Assembly (NCBI RefSeq): GCF_039655775.1
Contig: NZ_JBBYXJ010000001.1
Coordinates: 682,001-746,000, forward strand
DNA from: Iodidimonas sp. SYSU 1G8
GTDB taxonomy: Bacteria; Pseudomonadota; Alphaproteobacteria; SMXS01
Reading direction: 5' to 3'
Length of the DNA: 64,000 nt
Of the stretch, positions 26,116 through 37,936 are shown in pieces (position 1 is the stretch's first letter; each line of letters begins with the position of its first letter). The position numbers were made by a program, and so were the translations under genes. The notes beneath the pieces are model-generated. The model did not search any database and was not told where the DNA came from. It saw nothing but the letters and a program-made list of their open reading frames with translations.

Positions 26116-27486
26116 TCAGGCGGCGTCGGCGAACACCGCCGCAGGCTGCTTGCGCAGTTTGCCCACGTCCTGATCCGAAAGACGCACCTCGAATTCGGCG
26201 CCTTCTTCCACGTCGGTACGGCGGATGACATTGCCGTGATCGTACAGCCACGCCATCAGCGCCCCCTCGGCATAGGGCACACGGACAGTGATCAACTGGT
26301 CGTCGCGAGCGAGAAGCTCGTCCAGCCGGCCCAGCAGGCGATCGATGCCCTCGCCAGTCTGCGCCGAGACGGGGATCAGCATGTCGTGCCGTTCGACTCG
26401 GGCTTCGAGCGCCTGTCGCTGTTCGTCGGAGAGCAGGTCGATCTTGTTCTCCACGTCGATCAGCGTCTGTGTGTCCTCGTCAGGCACGTTCAGGCTGGTG
26501 AGCACGTCGATCACGTCCTGGCGCTGGGCATCCGTGTCCGGATGCGAGATATCACGGACATGGACGACGATGTCCGCCTCCATCACCTCTTCCAGGGTCG
26601 CGCGGAAGGCGGCGACCAGATGGGTCGGCAGATTCGAGACGAACCCGACCGTGTCCGACAAGATGATCCGGCGCCCGGACGGAAGCGTCAGGCCGCGCAT
26701 GGTCGGATCGAGCGTCGCGAACAACAGGTCCTCGGCAAAGACGTCGTCCCGGGTCAGCCGGTTGAACAGGGTCGACTTGCCGGCATTCGTGTACCCCACC
26801 AGCGCCACGATCGGGTAAGGCGCGCGTTGGCGGCTTTTCCGATGCAGCAGCCGGGTGCGCGTCACCGTCTCCAGTTCGCGGCGCAGCTTGATGATCTTCT
26901 CGTTCAGCATCCGCCTGTCGGCTTCGATCTGCCGCTCACCCGGACCGCCCAGGAAGCCGGCGCCGCCGCGTTGGCGCTCCAGATGGGTCCAGGACCGGAC
27001 AAGACGGCCCTTCTGGTAGCTCAGATGGGCAAGCTCCACCTGCAGCACACCCTCGCGGGTCTGCGCGCGCTCGCCGAAAATTTCGAGGATGAGGCCGGTC
27101 CGGTCGATGACCTTGGCGGACAGGGCCTTTTCGAGATTGCGCTGCTGCCCGGGGCTGAGCGCGGTGTCGACCACCACCAGTTCGGCGTCCACGGCCCGAA
27201 TTTCCGCGGCGAGATCCTCGATCTTGCCCTCGCCGATATAGGTGCGCGGCCGTATCGAGGACAGCGGCGTGATGCTGGCGCCGACGATATCCAGCCCGAT
27301 GGCATGCGCGAGCCCCTTGAGCTCGTCAAGCGCCGCCTCGGGCGACCGGCGGTTCCCCTCACCCTTCTGATAGGGGTGAAGGAGCACCGCGCGGGTTCCC
27401 TGGGTAACTGCCTGCCGGTCGCCGAACGCCGCCGTGTCGGTGGTTTGAGCGCGCGAGCGGGTCTGGGTCTCGGTAGGGTCGGTCAA
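26116..27486 (-). CDS. hflX: Ribosome-associated GTPase HflX
   Basis: A 456-residue TRAFAC-class GTPase that splits stalled or stress-inactivated 70S ribosomes. The N-terminal HflX domain (about 50-215) has RTYIGEGKIED, and GGAGFLGGPGERQIE is the glycine-rich segment before the G domain. The G1 P-loop GYTNAGKS is at 231-238 and G3 DTVG at 278-281. It starts 3 bases after the hfq stop, the classic hfq-hflX pair, so it is transcribed with hfq. Confidence 0.96.
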   Translation of the reverse strand: MTDPTETQTRSRAQTTDTAAFGDRQAVTQGTRAVLLHPYQKGEGNRRSPEAALDELKGLAHAIGLDIVGASITPLSSIRPRTYIGEGKIEDLAAEIRAVDAELVVVDTALSPGQQRNLEKALSAKVIDRTGLILEIFGERAQTREGVLQVELAHLSYQKGRLVRSWTHLERQRGGAGFLGGPGERQIEADRRMLNEKIIKLRRELETVTRTRLLHRKSRQRAPYPIVALVGYTNAGKSTLFNRLTRDDVFAEDLLFATLDPTMRGLTLPSGRRIILSDTVGFVSNLPTHLVAAFRATLEEVMEADIVVHVRDISHPDTDAQRQDVIDVLTSLNVPDEDTQTLIDVENKIDLLSDEQRQALEARVERHDMLIPVSAQTGEGIDRLLGRLDELLARDDQLITVRVPYAEGALMAWLYDHGNVIRRTDVEEGAEFEVRLSDQDVGKLRKQPAAVFADAA

Positions 27487-27489
27487 AAT

Positions 27490-27744
27490 CTAGTCTCCGT
27501 CGGAGTCACCATCGGCCGGTTCGAACAACTGGATCGGCGCCGACGGCATGACCGTCGAAATGGCATGCTTGTAAACAAGTTGCGAGTGGCGGTCGCGGCG
27601 CAGGAGGATACAGAAATTGTCGAACCAGGTGATGACGCCCTGCAGTTTTACGCCATTCATCAGGAAGACGGTAACCGGAGTCTTCTCTTTTCGGACGTGA
27701 TTGAGGAAGACATCCTGAACGTTTTGGGACCGGTCAGAAGCCAT
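27490..27744 (-). CDS. hfq: RNA chaperone Hfq
   Basis: An 84-residue Sm-like hexameric RNA chaperone that pairs small RNAs with mRNAs. The Sm1 core [21 protein letters not shown] is at about 24-44 and the Sm2 signature YKHAIST at 58-64. The C-terminal tail is short and acidic (DGDSDGD), as in other alphaproteobacteria. The ATG at 27744 starts at MASDRSQN; the ribosome site is weak (GAAGG about 13 bases upstream). It follows trkA after 134 bases, enough for its own promoter. Confidence 0.96.
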   Translation of the reverse strand: MASDRSQNVQDVFLNHVRKEKTPVTVFLMNGVKLQGVITWFDNFCILLRRDRHSQLVYKHAISTVMPSAPIQLFEPADGDSDGD

Positions 27745-27878
27745 GGAGGGGTTTTTCCTTCTCTTTTTATTCACAGGCACCGTTGGGCGGCACCCTTCAC
27801 AAAATGGGATGTTTTACCCACGAGGACAAGGGCGGATCGTACCCGTCACGCAACACTTTTGTGCAACGCAAAACGTGC

Positions 27879-29255
27879 TCAAAAATATCCCAATTGCACC
27901 GAGAACATCTGTTCCACCTTCTTGATTTGTTCGGCCAACGCAAAGATGATCACCCGGTCTCCGGCCTTGATGACCGTGTCGCCGCGGGGGATGATCACAT
28001 CCGCGCCACGCACGATGGCGCCGAAGCGCACGCCCGCGGTAACCTTCAGGTCGCGCAGCGGCGTATCCAGAATATCCAGTGTCTCCAGCGCTTCGGCCTC
28101 GATCAGTTCGGCCTTCGCCCCACTGAGCGAATGCAGCCCGCGAATACGTCCGCGGCGTACATGACGCAGGATCGTGGACACCGTGGTGGCGCGGGGATCG
28201 ATGTACACATCCACGCCCAACGAAGGCATCAGCGGCCCGTAAACGTTGTTGTTCACCAGAACGATGATCCGCTGCGCCCCTTCCCGCTTGGCGAGCAGGG
28301 CCGACAGGATGTTCACCTCGTCATCATTGGCCACGGCGATCACCGTATCCGCCATGGCCACGTTCGCCTCGCGCAGGATCTCCTGCTCCAGCGCGTCGCC
28401 GTGCAGCACGACGCATTTATTCAGCGCCTCGGCGATATACTGGGCCCTGCCCTCCGAGATTTCGATGATCTTCACGTTGAACGAAGCATCGCTGGCCTCC
28501 AGCTCTCGCGCCAGATTGAGGCCGACACTGCCGCCGCCGATGATGACGATCCGCCGGGCCTCGGTCTCTTCGTGGCCATAGGCCGCCAGCACGCGGTTGC
28601 GCATGGCCTTCTCGGTGACCACGTAGACCTGATCCCCGGGAAGCAGCTGGTCCTCCGACGTCGGCACGAATGTGGTGTCGCCGCGCCGCATGCCCACGAC
28701 CCGCACATTGAGGTCCGGAAACAGCTCGGTGAGCTGCTGAAGCGGCGTATCGATGATCGGACAGTCGGGACCGATCGCGATGCCCATCATGTAGATTCGG
28801 TCTTCCGCGAACGGCACCACTTCAAAGGCACCGGGCGTATCGACCCGGCGCCGGATCGCATGGGCGACTTCGTGTTCGGGCGAGATGATGAGGTCCACCG
28901 GCAGATCGTCGGGACCGAACAGGGTCCGCCGGTCGCGCATGAGATAACACTGGGTCCTGACGCGCGCGATCTTGGTGGGGACGCTGAACAGCGAGTGGGC
29001 CACCTGACAGGCGACCATGTTCACCTCGTCCGAATAGGTCGCGGCGATCAGCATGTCGGCGCTGGCGGCCCCGGCTCTCTCCAGGACATCCGGATGCGAA
29101 GCGTGTCCGACGATGCCTTGCACATCGAGCGAGTTGCTGAGGCGTTTGATCAGCTCGGGCTCGATGTCGATCACCGTCACGTCGTGATGCTCATCGGCGA
29201 GCTGTCTCGCGATGGAGGCGCCGACCTGCCCGGCGCCGCAAACGATGATATTCAT
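27879..29255 (-). CDS. trkA: Trk system potassium uptake regulatory protein TrkA
   Basis: A 458-residue cytoplasmic peripheral protein with two RCK halves. The first NAD-binding loop is GAGQVG at about residues 7-12, the second IIGGGSVGLNLA near 233. It gates the TrkH/TrkG potassium channel in response to bound nucleotides. The length equals that of E. coli TrkA. The ATG at 29255 overlaps the ntrX stop by four bases, so trkA is translated together with the NtrYX two-component system, an arrangement common in this class. Confidence 0.95.
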   Translation of the reverse strand: MNIIVCGAGQVGASIARQLADEHHDVTVIDIEPELIKRLSNSLDVQGIVGHASHPDVLERAGAASADMLIAATYSDEVNMVACQVAHSLFSVPTKIARVRTQCYLMRDRRTLFGPDDLPVDLIISPEHEVAHAIRRRVDTPGAFEVVPFAEDRIYMMGIAIGPDCPIIDTPLQQLTELFPDLNVRVVGMRRGDTTFVPTSEDQLLPGDQVYVVTEKAMRNRVLAAYGHEETEARRIVIIGGGSVGLNLARELEASDASFNVKIIEISEGRAQYIAEALNKCVVLHGDALEQEILREANVAMADTVIAVANDDEVNILSALLAKREGAQRIIVLVNNNVYGPLMPSLGVDVYIDPRATTVSTILRHVRRGRIRGLHSLSGAKAELIEAEALETLDILDTPLRDLKVTAGVRFGAIVRGADVIIPRGDTVIKAGDRVIIFALAEQIKKVEQMFSVQLGYF

Positions 29256-30661
29256 TCCTCGTCGTCCCCCGCCCGGCGATCGCCGGTTTGCAGCCCCAGT
29301 GACTTCAGCTTGCGATGCAGGGCCGACCGCTCCATCCCGACGAAGCTGGCCGTTCGCGAGATATTGCCACCGAAGCGGGTGATCTGGGCCTGCAGATATT
29401 CCTTCTCGAACGCCTCGCGCGCCTCGCGCAGCGGCACCGACATGATCGCCTCGCCCTGCCCGCCGCGCAGCACGGCGCCCGCGGTCCCGTTGATTTCCGC
29501 TGGCAGCATGTCGGCGCCGATCTGGTCCAGCACATCGTCGGCGGCCAGGATCAACATCCGTTCCACCACGTTGCGCAGCTGGCGCACGTTCCCCGGCCAT
29601 TCATAGGCCTGCAGCGCCGCGATGACGTCCGCGTTGACCTCGCGCCGCGCCATGCCGCCCGAGATGGTCAGGCGATCCATGAAATGCTCGATGAGCAGCG
29701 GGATGTCGTCGCGCCGCGCGCTCAGGGGCGGCACCTGGATGGGCACGACGTTGAGCCGGTGATACAGATCCTCGCGGAACCGCGACGCCTCGATCAGCTG
29801 ACGAAGGTCCTTGGTGGTGGAACTCATCACCCGGACATCCACCTGCACCTTGCGGCTGCCGTCGACCCGCTCGAACATCTGTTCGACCAGAACGCGCAGA
29901 ATCTTGTTCTGAGTCTCGATCGGCATGTCGCCGACCTCATCGAGGAACAGGGTGCCGCCATGGGCCTGTTCGAACAGACCAATCTTGCGGCTCTGGACCT
30001 GCCCGACCGTCTTGCGTTCGATACCGAACAGCTCGATCTCCATGCGCTCCGGCGCGATGTTGGCGGCGCTGACGACGACGAAGGGGCCGTTGGCGCGCGA
30101 CGAGAGCTTGTGGATCTGGCGGGCCACGACTTCCTTGCCCGAGCCGGTCGGCCCGGAAATCAGGACACGGCTGTTCGCCGGCGCGACCCGCTCGATGATC
30201 TGACGGACGCTGTTGATCGCCGGCGACAGGCCGACCATCTCATCGGTGGGAATGAAGCGGGCGCGCAGTTCCTCATTCTCCCGGCGGAGCCTGATGGTTT
30301 CAGTGGCAGCCTGAACAAGATGCAGCAAGTGATCGGTCTTGAATGGCTTTTCGATGAAGTTGAAGGCGCCGCGCTTGATCGCGGAAACGGCGGTCTCCAC
30401 ATTGCCGTGACCACTGATGATGATCACCGGCACGTCCGGATGATCGCGCCGGATGAAGTCCAGCAACTCCAGACCGTCGAGACGGCTTCCCTGCAGCCAG
30501 ATGTCGAGGATCACCAGATTGGGACGACGCTGTTCGATCTGGGCCAACGCGCTGTCACTGTCGCCGGCCGAGCGGGTTTCATAGCCCTCGTCCTCCAGAA
30601 TCCCCGCGACCAGGTCCCGAATGTCGGCCTCATCATCGACGACGAGAATGTCCCTTGACAT
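29252..30661 (-). CDS. ntrX: Response regulator NtrX (sigma-54 regulator family, no GAFTGA)
   Basis: A 469-residue regulator: receiver domain with phospho-acceptor Asp53, AAA+ domain with Walker A (GPTGSGKE, about 170-177) and Walker B (LFLDEVGD near 238-245), and a C-terminal Fis-type helix-turn-helix (SRTASFVGMERSALHRKLKSL in part). The sigma-54 contact loop GAFTGA is replaced by a segment starting GIERKTVG at about 213, so it is unlikely to activate sigma-54 polymerase and probably acts as a repressor or sigma-70 regulator. This is known for several NtrX proteins. Its kinase NtrY is 12 bases upstream. Confidence 0.94.
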   Translation of the reverse strand: MSRDILVVDDEADIRDLVAGILEDEGYETRSAGDSDSALAQIEQRRPNLVILDIWLQGSRLDGLELLDFIRRDHPDVPVIIISGHGNVETAVSAIKRGAFNFIEKPFKTDHLLHLVQAATETIRLRRENEELRARFIPTDEMVGLSPAINSVRQIIERVAPANSRVLISGPTGSGKEVVARQIHKLSSRANGPFVVVSAANIAPERMEIELFGIERKTVGQVQSRKIGLFEQAHGGTLFLDEVGDMPIETQNKILRVLVEQMFERVDGSRKVQVDVRVMSSTTKDLRQLIEASRFREDLYHRLNVVPIQVPPLSARRDDIPLLIEHFMDRLTISGGMARREVNADVIAALQAYEWPGNVRQLRNVVERMLILAADDVLDQIGADMLPAEINGTAGAVLRGGQGEAIMSVPLREAREAFEKEYLQAQITRFGGNISRTASFVGMERSALHRKLKSLGLQTGDRRAGDDEE

Positions 30662-30673
30662 GAAGTTTTCTTC

Positions 30674-32947
30674 CTAACCTACGGCTGCTGCGCGTTTTTC
30701 GACCTGAGTTTCCGATTTGTGCGCCAAGTCGCGCGCGGCCTCTCGCGAAAACACGAGACGGACCCTGACGCCGCTCGACGGCCTGTCGTCCAGCAGCAAT
30801 TCGCCGCCATGGTCGCTCATGATCTTCTTCACGATGGCGAGCCCGAGGCCGGTCCCCTTCTCACGGGTGGTGACATAGGGTTCCGTCAGGCGCGCCCTGT
30901 GCTCCCTCGGCAATCCCAGTCCATTGTCCTCGACGCAGATGACGGTCGAGGCCGCGTCCTCGGTCAGCTTCAGGTCGATGTGCCCCCTTGGCAGGGACTC
31001 TCCCTCGGCGCATTTGCGCCCCTGGATGGATTCCGCCGCGTTCTTGATGATATTGGTCAACGCCTGGGCCACCTGCCGGCCATCGCAATTCAACATGATG
31101 GCCTGATCGCCCCCGTGCCAGACGAAGTCGATGTCGGGCCAGGAGACTTCGAGGAACAACAGGGTCTGGCGGGCGATCTCGGCGATGTTCTCCTCGCGGA
31201 ACGTCGGTGCCGGCATGCGGGCGAACCCGGAGAATTCGTCGACCATGCGGCGGATGTCTCCGACCTGACGGATGATCGTATCCGTACAATGGGTGAACAC
31301 GTCGGGATCGGTCTGGATTTCCTTGCGGTACTTGCGCTTGAGCCGCTCGGCCGACAGCTGGATCGGCGTCAGCGGGTTCTTGATTTCATGCGCGATCCGC
31401 CGCGCGACGTCGGCCCAGGCGGCGGTCCGCTGCGCCGCGACCAGTTCGGTGATGTCATCGAAGGTCACGACGAAGCCGGCGATCTCTCCGCCCACCCGCT
31501 CCGACGAGATCCGCACCAGCAGGTTCTTCGGCCGGCCCTCGCGCAGAATATTGATCTGCTGCTGGACGAACTGGTCGGGATTGTCCTCCGCTTCCGACAG
31601 CAGCTCGGTCAGTTCCGGAACGGTATCGACCAGGCGGGTGCCCTTGAAGGCTGACTCGGTCTCCTCCAGCATGGACAACCCAGCGCGGTTGGACAGATCC
31701 ACTTCACCGCGCGCGTTCAGGCCGATGACGCCGACCAGCACGCCCTCCAGCACCGCCTCGGTGAAACGCCGCCGCTGATCCAGCTGGATATTGGCGTCGA
31801 TCAATTCGTTCCGCTGGCTCTGGAGCTGATTGGTCATCCGGTTGAAGGTGCGCGAGAGCACCGTGATCTCGTCGTCGCCCTCGCCTTCATGCACCCGCAC
31901 GCCCAGGTCGCCGCCCCTGATCCGTTCCGAGGCGCGCACGAGGTCGCTGATCGGCGCGATGAGCCGGCTGGCGAACCAGATGCCGACGAAGACCGCGATC
32001 ATCAGCATCAGCAGCGCCAGCACCACGAACATGATGTTGATCTTGGTCTGGAGCGAGGCGCGCTGCTGCTCGAGCTGCTCGTATTCGGCGGCGTGGTGCT
32101 TGGTCTTCTCGAGCTGCTCGACGACGCGCTGGTCCACATTCCGCCCGACATACAGATACCGGTCCAGATAGCCGCTCAGCTTGATCAGCGCACCCATGTA
32201 GTCGTCATTGGCATTGGTCATGGTCGCGACCGCGCCGGCCTCAGCCTCGGCCATCGCACGGCGTGGAATGCCCGACGTCCGCGCCATGGTGTCGCCGAAC
32301 AGGCCATTGTACTTCGCCACGATGGTGCCGTTGCGCGAGAGGATGATGGCCTCGCTGAAACCGCGGCCACGGGCCTGGTTCTCCATCTCCTCGATCAGCC
32401 TGTCGGGCTCGAAGCGATATTCATCGGCGCGGGTGTTGAGCATGGCGGACATCTCCAGCAGATCGCGGGAAATGCTCTTCTTGTGCTCTTCCATGTAGTC
32501 TTCGGCGATGCGGACCGAATTGTGGACGGCGCCGCGCACCTGGTCGCTGAACCAGTTCTGGAACCCCAGATTGAAGTAGAGCGCCGAGAACATGGCGACG
32601 ATGATCGTCGGAATGATGGCGACCAGGCTGAGCAGCGTGACCAGACGGACGTGAAGCCGGGACCCGGCCGCGCCGCTGCGCCGCGCCACCCAGAGGCGGA
32701 CCATCCGGCGCATGATGAGCATCGCCAGCACGACGACCACGGCGAGATTGCCGAAGATCAGCGCGATGGCGCCGTTGGAGTCCATGGCCAGGGTGCCGCT
32801 GCTCAGAACAGCGTAGGTTCCGATGCCCCAGAGGATGGCGATCGCCGCGAGCGTGATGGGAGTCCATCGGCTCCGGCCGAGCTGCTTTATCCAGCTGGGG
32901 AACAGCACCCGCTTGGGCCTGTCAGGCGTGCCGCTAAGGCTCGACAT
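30674..32947 (-). CDS. ntrY: Sensor histidine kinase NtrY
   Basis: A 757-residue membrane kinase. Hydrophobic segments lie near residues 30-55, 60-80, 95-115 and about 310-330; a periplasmic loop lies between the last two, followed by a HAMP linker, a PAS domain, the HisKA box [14 protein letters not shown] with phospho-accepting His520, and a HATPase domain with DNGLGLP and TREKGTGLGLAIVKKI. NtrY senses redox or nitrogen-related signals and phosphorylates NtrX. It lies 143 bases downstream of ntrC, so it may have its own promoter. Confidence 0.95.
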   Translation of the reverse strand: MSSLSGTPDRPKRVLFPSWIKQLGRSRWTPITLAAIAILWGIGTYAVLSSGTLAMDSNGAIALIFGNLAVVVVLAMLIMRRMVRLWVARRSGAAGSRLHVRLVTLLSLVAIIPTIIVAMFSALYFNLGFQNWFSDQVRGAVHNSVRIAEDYMEEHKKSISRDLLEMSAMLNTRADEYRFEPDRLIEEMENQARGRGFSEAIILSRNGTIVAKYNGLFGDTMARTSGIPRRAMAEAEAGAVATMTNANDDYMGALIKLSGYLDRYLYVGRNVDQRVVEQLEKTKHHAAEYEQLEQQRASLQTKINIMFVVLALLMLMIAVFVGIWFASRLIAPISDLVRASERIRGGDLGVRVHEGEGDDEITVLSRTFNRMTNQLQSQRNELIDANIQLDQRRRFTEAVLEGVLVGVIGLNARGEVDLSNRAGLSMLEETESAFKGTRLVDTVPELTELLSEAEDNPDQFVQQQINILREGRPKNLLVRISSERVGGEIAGFVVTFDDITELVAAQRTAAWADVARRIAHEIKNPLTPIQLSAERLKRKYRKEIQTDPDVFTHCTDTIIRQVGDIRRMVDEFSGFARMPAPTFREENIAEIARQTLLFLEVSWPDIDFVWHGGDQAIMLNCDGRQVAQALTNIIKNAAESIQGRKCAEGESLPRGHIDLKLTEDAASTVICVEDNGLGLPREHRARLTEPYVTTREKGTGLGLAIVKKIMSDHGGELLLDDRPSSGVRVRLVFSREAARDLAHKSETQVEKRAAAVG

Positions 32948-33090
32948 TCAGTGCGGTTCGAATCCGTCAGTGCTTCCGCGCCGGGGCTCGGCGTTGGGGC
33001 GCAGGTTATCACAATGTTGCAGATTTGCATCACTGGATTTGGGGATCCCAGCCGCCTCGCGCAACGGGGCGACTGTCGCCGGATATGGAT

Positions 33091-34529
<1,439 letters not shown>

Positions 34530-34533
<4 letters not shown>

Positions 34534-35657
34534 GGGCGTTGCCTATTCTTCGTTGGCCGGGGTCCCGTCGGCAGAAGAACGCGAAACACGGTCCTGCGCG
34601 GGCTTGAGTCGCATTCGATGATCCCCCCATGGTCGCCGATGATCTTGGCGACGAGGGCCAGCCCCAGCCCGGTCCCTCCCGGCTTGGTGGTCACGAACGG
34701 ATCGAAAAGGTGCGATTGGAGATCGCTGGGAATGCCGGATCCATTGTCGATGACGCAGATCTCCAGCGGCAGATTCATGCGTTCGCGGGTGCCCGGCACC
34801 GCCACACGCACGCCGTGACGATAGGCGGTGGTGAGCGTGATCTCGCCGCCATCGGCGGGCACGGCCTCGGCCGCGTTCTTGATCAGGTTGAGGAACACCT
34901 GGATCAGCATGCCCCGGTCGCCCTGAACCGGCGGCAGCGACGGGTCGTAGAGCTCGATGAACTTCACCTCGCGGGCAAAACCGTTCTCGGCGACGCGCCG
35001 GACATGCTCCAGCACTTCGTGGATGTTGATCGGCACGCGGTCGATGGGACGCGGATCGGAAAACACCTCCATCCGATCGACCAGCGCGACGATCCGGTCG
35101 GTTTCCTCGCAGATCAGGCGCAGCAGGGCCTTGTCCTCGGAGCCGACTGACATTTCCACCAGCTGGGCCGCGCCGCGAATGCCCGACAGCGGATTCTTGA
35201 TTTCGTGGGCCAGCACCGCCGCCATGCTGACGATGGACCGGTTGGTACCCCGGTGCAGCAGCTGGTGATCGATCTTGCTGGCGATGCCCCTCTCGCGCAG
35301 GGTCACCAGCAGCAGGGTCGGATCTTCCGCCACCGGCGAAATCTGCACGTCCACATTGTGGATGCCGATCCGCGGCGTCGCCAGCACGAGCCCATATTCG
35401 GACACCGACGACGCGCGCGTCCGCACCTGCCCGACGAGCGCGAGAAGCGGGCTGTCGAAGGGAATGATCTCGCTCAGGCCCTGGGTCTGGAGCACCTTGG
35501 CGCTGGACTGGAAGAACTGTTCGGCGGCGAGGTTGACGAACCGTATCCGCTCCGACTGGTCGAGCACGAAAAGCGGATCGGGCAGCGTATTGATCAGGAC
35601 GTCGGCGCTGATGGGCGTGGCGCTTTTCCCTTTGAACAGGTTGGCCACGGACGGCAT
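34530..35657 (-). CDS. ntrB: Nitrogen regulation sensor kinase NtrB (NR-II)
   Basis: A 375-residue cytoplasmic histidine kinase/phosphatase. An N-terminal PAS domain (about 18-120) precedes the HisKA box [14 protein letters not shown] with His151, then the HATPase domain with [16 protein letters not shown] and [12 protein letters not shown]. It controls NtrC phosphorylation according to PII signals. No membrane segment is present. The ATG at 35657 shares one base with the dusB stop; the in-frame TTG at 35660 is less likely. The dusB-ntrB-ntrC order is the conserved nifR3-ntrBC arrangement. Confidence 0.96.
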
Positions 35658-36643
35658 CAAGCAGCCAGCCTTTCAAGCTTGGGTTCGTAGAACGCCCGGA
35701 TCATGGCGATCACCCGGGCGGGATCGTCCAGCCGGTTCACCTGGTCACGAAACTCGCTCGACCCTTCCATGCCCTTGGAATACCAGCCGATATGCTTGCG
35801 CGCGACGCGCACGCCGGTATCGCTGCCATACAGGCGAAGCATCTCGTCATAATGCTCGAGCAGAATCTCGAGCTGTTCCGAGAGCGGCGGATCGGGCAGT
35901 TTCTCGCCCGTGCGCAGGTAGTGGACGATCTGGCCGGGAAACCAGGGCCTGCCATAGGCGCCGCGGCCGATCATGACGCCATCGGCGCCCGACTGGGCCA
36001 GCGCCTCGACGGCATCCTCGAACGTGTTGATGTCGCCGTTCACGATGACCGGAATGCCGACGGCCTCCTTGACGTTGCGCACGAAGGACCAGTCGGCATG
36101 CCCCTTGTACAGCTGGTTCCGGGTCCGTCCGTGCACCGTCACCATCTTGATGCCGCGCTCCTCGGCGATCCGGGCCAGTTCCGGCGCGTTGCGGTTGGTG
36201 TGATCCCAGCCTGTGCGCATCTTGAGCGTGACCGGCACCGACGAGCCCGCGATGGTGCCCTCGATGATGGCGGCGGCATGGTTCAGGTCGCGCATCAGCG
36301 CCGACCCGGCTTCGCCATTGACCACCTTCTTCACCGGACAGCCCATGTTGATGTCGATGATGGCGGCGCCGCGATCCACGTTGAGCCTGGCCGCCTCGGC
36401 CATCACGCGCGGCTCGCAGCCGGCGAGCTGGACCGACATCGGCTGCTCTTCCGCCGCCTTGGTCAGCATCTGCAGCGAGCGCCGGGTCTCGCGGATCATG
36501 GCCTCGCTGGCGATCATCTCGGAGACGACCAGACCGGCGCCGTAGCGTTTGACGAGGCGACGAAACGGCATGTCGGTCACGCCTGACATGGGCGCGAGAA
36601 CGACGGGATCGGATATGGTGACGGGGCCGATTTGAATGGTCAT
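35657..36643 (-). CDS. dusB: tRNA-dihydrouridine synthase B
   Basis: A 328-residue FMN-dependent enzyme that reduces uridine to dihydrouridine in tRNA. It carries [14 protein letters not shown] near residue 17, the catalytic Cys102 in [15 protein letters not shown], the KMRTGWD motif and the FMN phosphate region [10 protein letters not shown]. Historically named nifR3 because it heads the ntrBC operon. The start lies opposite ispDF with 141 bases between the two starts, which must contain promoters for both transcripts. Confidence 0.95.
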   Translation of the reverse strand: MTIQIGPVTISDPVVLAPMSGVTDMPFRRLVKRYGAGLVVSEMIASEAMIRETRRSLQMLTKAAEEQPMSVQLAGCEPRVMAEAARLNVDRGAAIIDINMGCPVKKVVNGEAGSALMRDLNHAAAIIEGTIAGSSVPVTLKMRTGWDHTNRNAPELARIAEERGIKMVTVHGRTRNQLYKGHADWSFVRNVKEAVGIPVIVNGDINTFEDAVEALAQSGADGVMIGRGAYGRPWFPGQIVHYLRTGEKLPDPPLSEQLEILLEHYDEMLRLYGSDTGVRVARKHIGWYSKGMEGSSEFRDQVNRLDDPARVIAMIRAFYEPKLERLAA

Positions 36644-36784
36644 TTTTTAAGCAACCTGCGGGGCTGCCGGTTTCTTAAGCAAAGAAGGGATTTTGTGCAA
36701 GTGTTTATCACAAGGTTGACCAATGATAGAAACTCTCGCACACGGATAAGTGAACTTTACCTTACAGCAACGACAGGACCAATC

Positions 36785-37936
36785 GTGAAAGTTGCAGCCC
36801 TGATCGTCGCCGCCGGACGTGGGTACCGCGCGGGCGGCCCGGTGCCCAAGCAATATTTGCCGATGAAGGGAAAGCCGATCCTCCATCATACCGCATGCTC
36901 GTTTGTCGAGAGTGGTTTGGTGGACGTCGTTCAGATCGTGATTCACCCCGACGACCACAAATTCTACGCCGCGGCGACCGAAAACCTGCCGCTTCTGCCT
37001 CCCTGCGCCGGCGGACAAAGCCGACAGGAATCGGTTCGGCTCGGGCTGGAAGCCCTGGCGCCGCACGAACCGGACATGGTGTTGATCCATGACGCCGCGC
37101 GTCCGTTCGTGTCCGCTCGCCTGATCCGCGCCATCATCGAGGACTTGGCCAATAATGAGGCAGTCATTCCGGCGCTCGCGGTCACCGATACCATCAAGCA
37201 GGTCAGCGGCGACCGGATTTTGGGCAGCGTGGAGCGAGACACCCTCAGGCGCGCGCAGACGCCGCAAGGGTTCAGGTTCCCCCTCATCCTGTCGGCGCAC
37301 CGCGCCCTGGCGGCGGAACACGGCCTCACCGACGACGCTGCTGTGGCGGAGCGGGCGGGCTTTGCCGTACACATCGTCGAGGGAGAAGAAAGGAATATCA
37401 AAGTGACCACGCCTGACGATGTCGCCGCCCTCGCCCGCGGTGCCTGGCTGCCCTGCAGCGGCACCGGCTTCGACGTGCACCGGCTCGGACCCGGCGATCA
37501 CGTGATGATCTGCGGCCACCGCATTCCTCATTCACAGGGGCTCATCGGCCATTCCGACGCCGACGTGGCGCTGCATGCGCTCACGGATGCATTGCTGGGC
37601 GCCGTCGGTGCCGGTGATATCGGGCGGCACTTCCCCCCCAGCGACCCGCAATGGAAGGGCGCGCCATCGCGTCTGTTCATCGAGAAGGCCGTGGCGCTGA
37701 TCCGCGATCAGGGCGGCCGCATCGCCAATGTGGATGTGACGATCATCTGCGAAGCCCCCAAGATCACGCCGCACGTGACCCCGATCACCGCCGTGCTGGC
37801 CGACATCCTCGGCATTCCGCCGGCGCGCATCAACGTCAAGGCGACCACCACCGAAAAACTCGGCTTCACAGGCCGCGGTGAAGGCATCGCGGCCCAGGCC
37901 GCCGCCAGCATCCTGCTGCCCGATCACGCCGCATGA
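36785..37936 (+). CDS. ispDF: Bifunctional IspD/IspF (MEP cytidylyltransferase and MEcPP synthase)
   Basis: A 383-residue fusion of two non-consecutive enzymes of the MEP isoprenoid pathway. The IspD part (about 1-215) has ALIVAAGRGYRAGGPVPKQY and IHDAARPFVS. The IspF part starts near residue 222 with GTGFDVHRL (metal-binding Asp and His) and includes HSDADVALHALTDALLGA and the trimer motif TTEKLGFTGRGEGI. The start is taken as GTG 36785 with an AGGA site upstream; the in-frame frame extends to 36632 without coding character. The fusion is typical of many alphaproteobacteria. Confidence 0.96.
   Translation: MKVAALIVAAGRGYRAGGPVPKQYLPMKGKPILHHTACSFVESGLVDVVQIVIHPDDHKFYAAATENLPLLPPCAGGQSRQESVRLGLEALAPHEPDMVLIHDAARPFVSARLIRAIIEDLANNEAVIPALAVTDTIKQVSGDRILGSVERDTLRRAQTPQGFRFPLILSAHRALAAEHGLTDDAAVAERAGFAVHIVEGEERNIKVTTPDDVAALARGAWLPCSGTGFDVHRLGPGDHVMICGHRIPHSQGLIGHSDADVALHALTDALLGAVGAGDIGRHFPPSDPQWKGAPSRLFIEKAVALIRDQGGRIANVDVTIICEAPKITPHVTPITAVLADILGIPPARINVKATTTEKLGFTGRGEGIAAQAAASILLPDHAA

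Noticed and set aside
26005-28164. 719-codon open frame on the plus strand across hflX and hfq
   Set aside because: It runs antisense to two unmistakable genes (hflX, hfq) and their gap; long antisense frames are expected at this GC content.
32950-32970. tRNA T-arm-like sequence GGTTCGAATCC upstream of ntrY
   Set aside because: Only a 3-bp stem closes the loop, and no acceptor stem or anticodon arm can be found around it.
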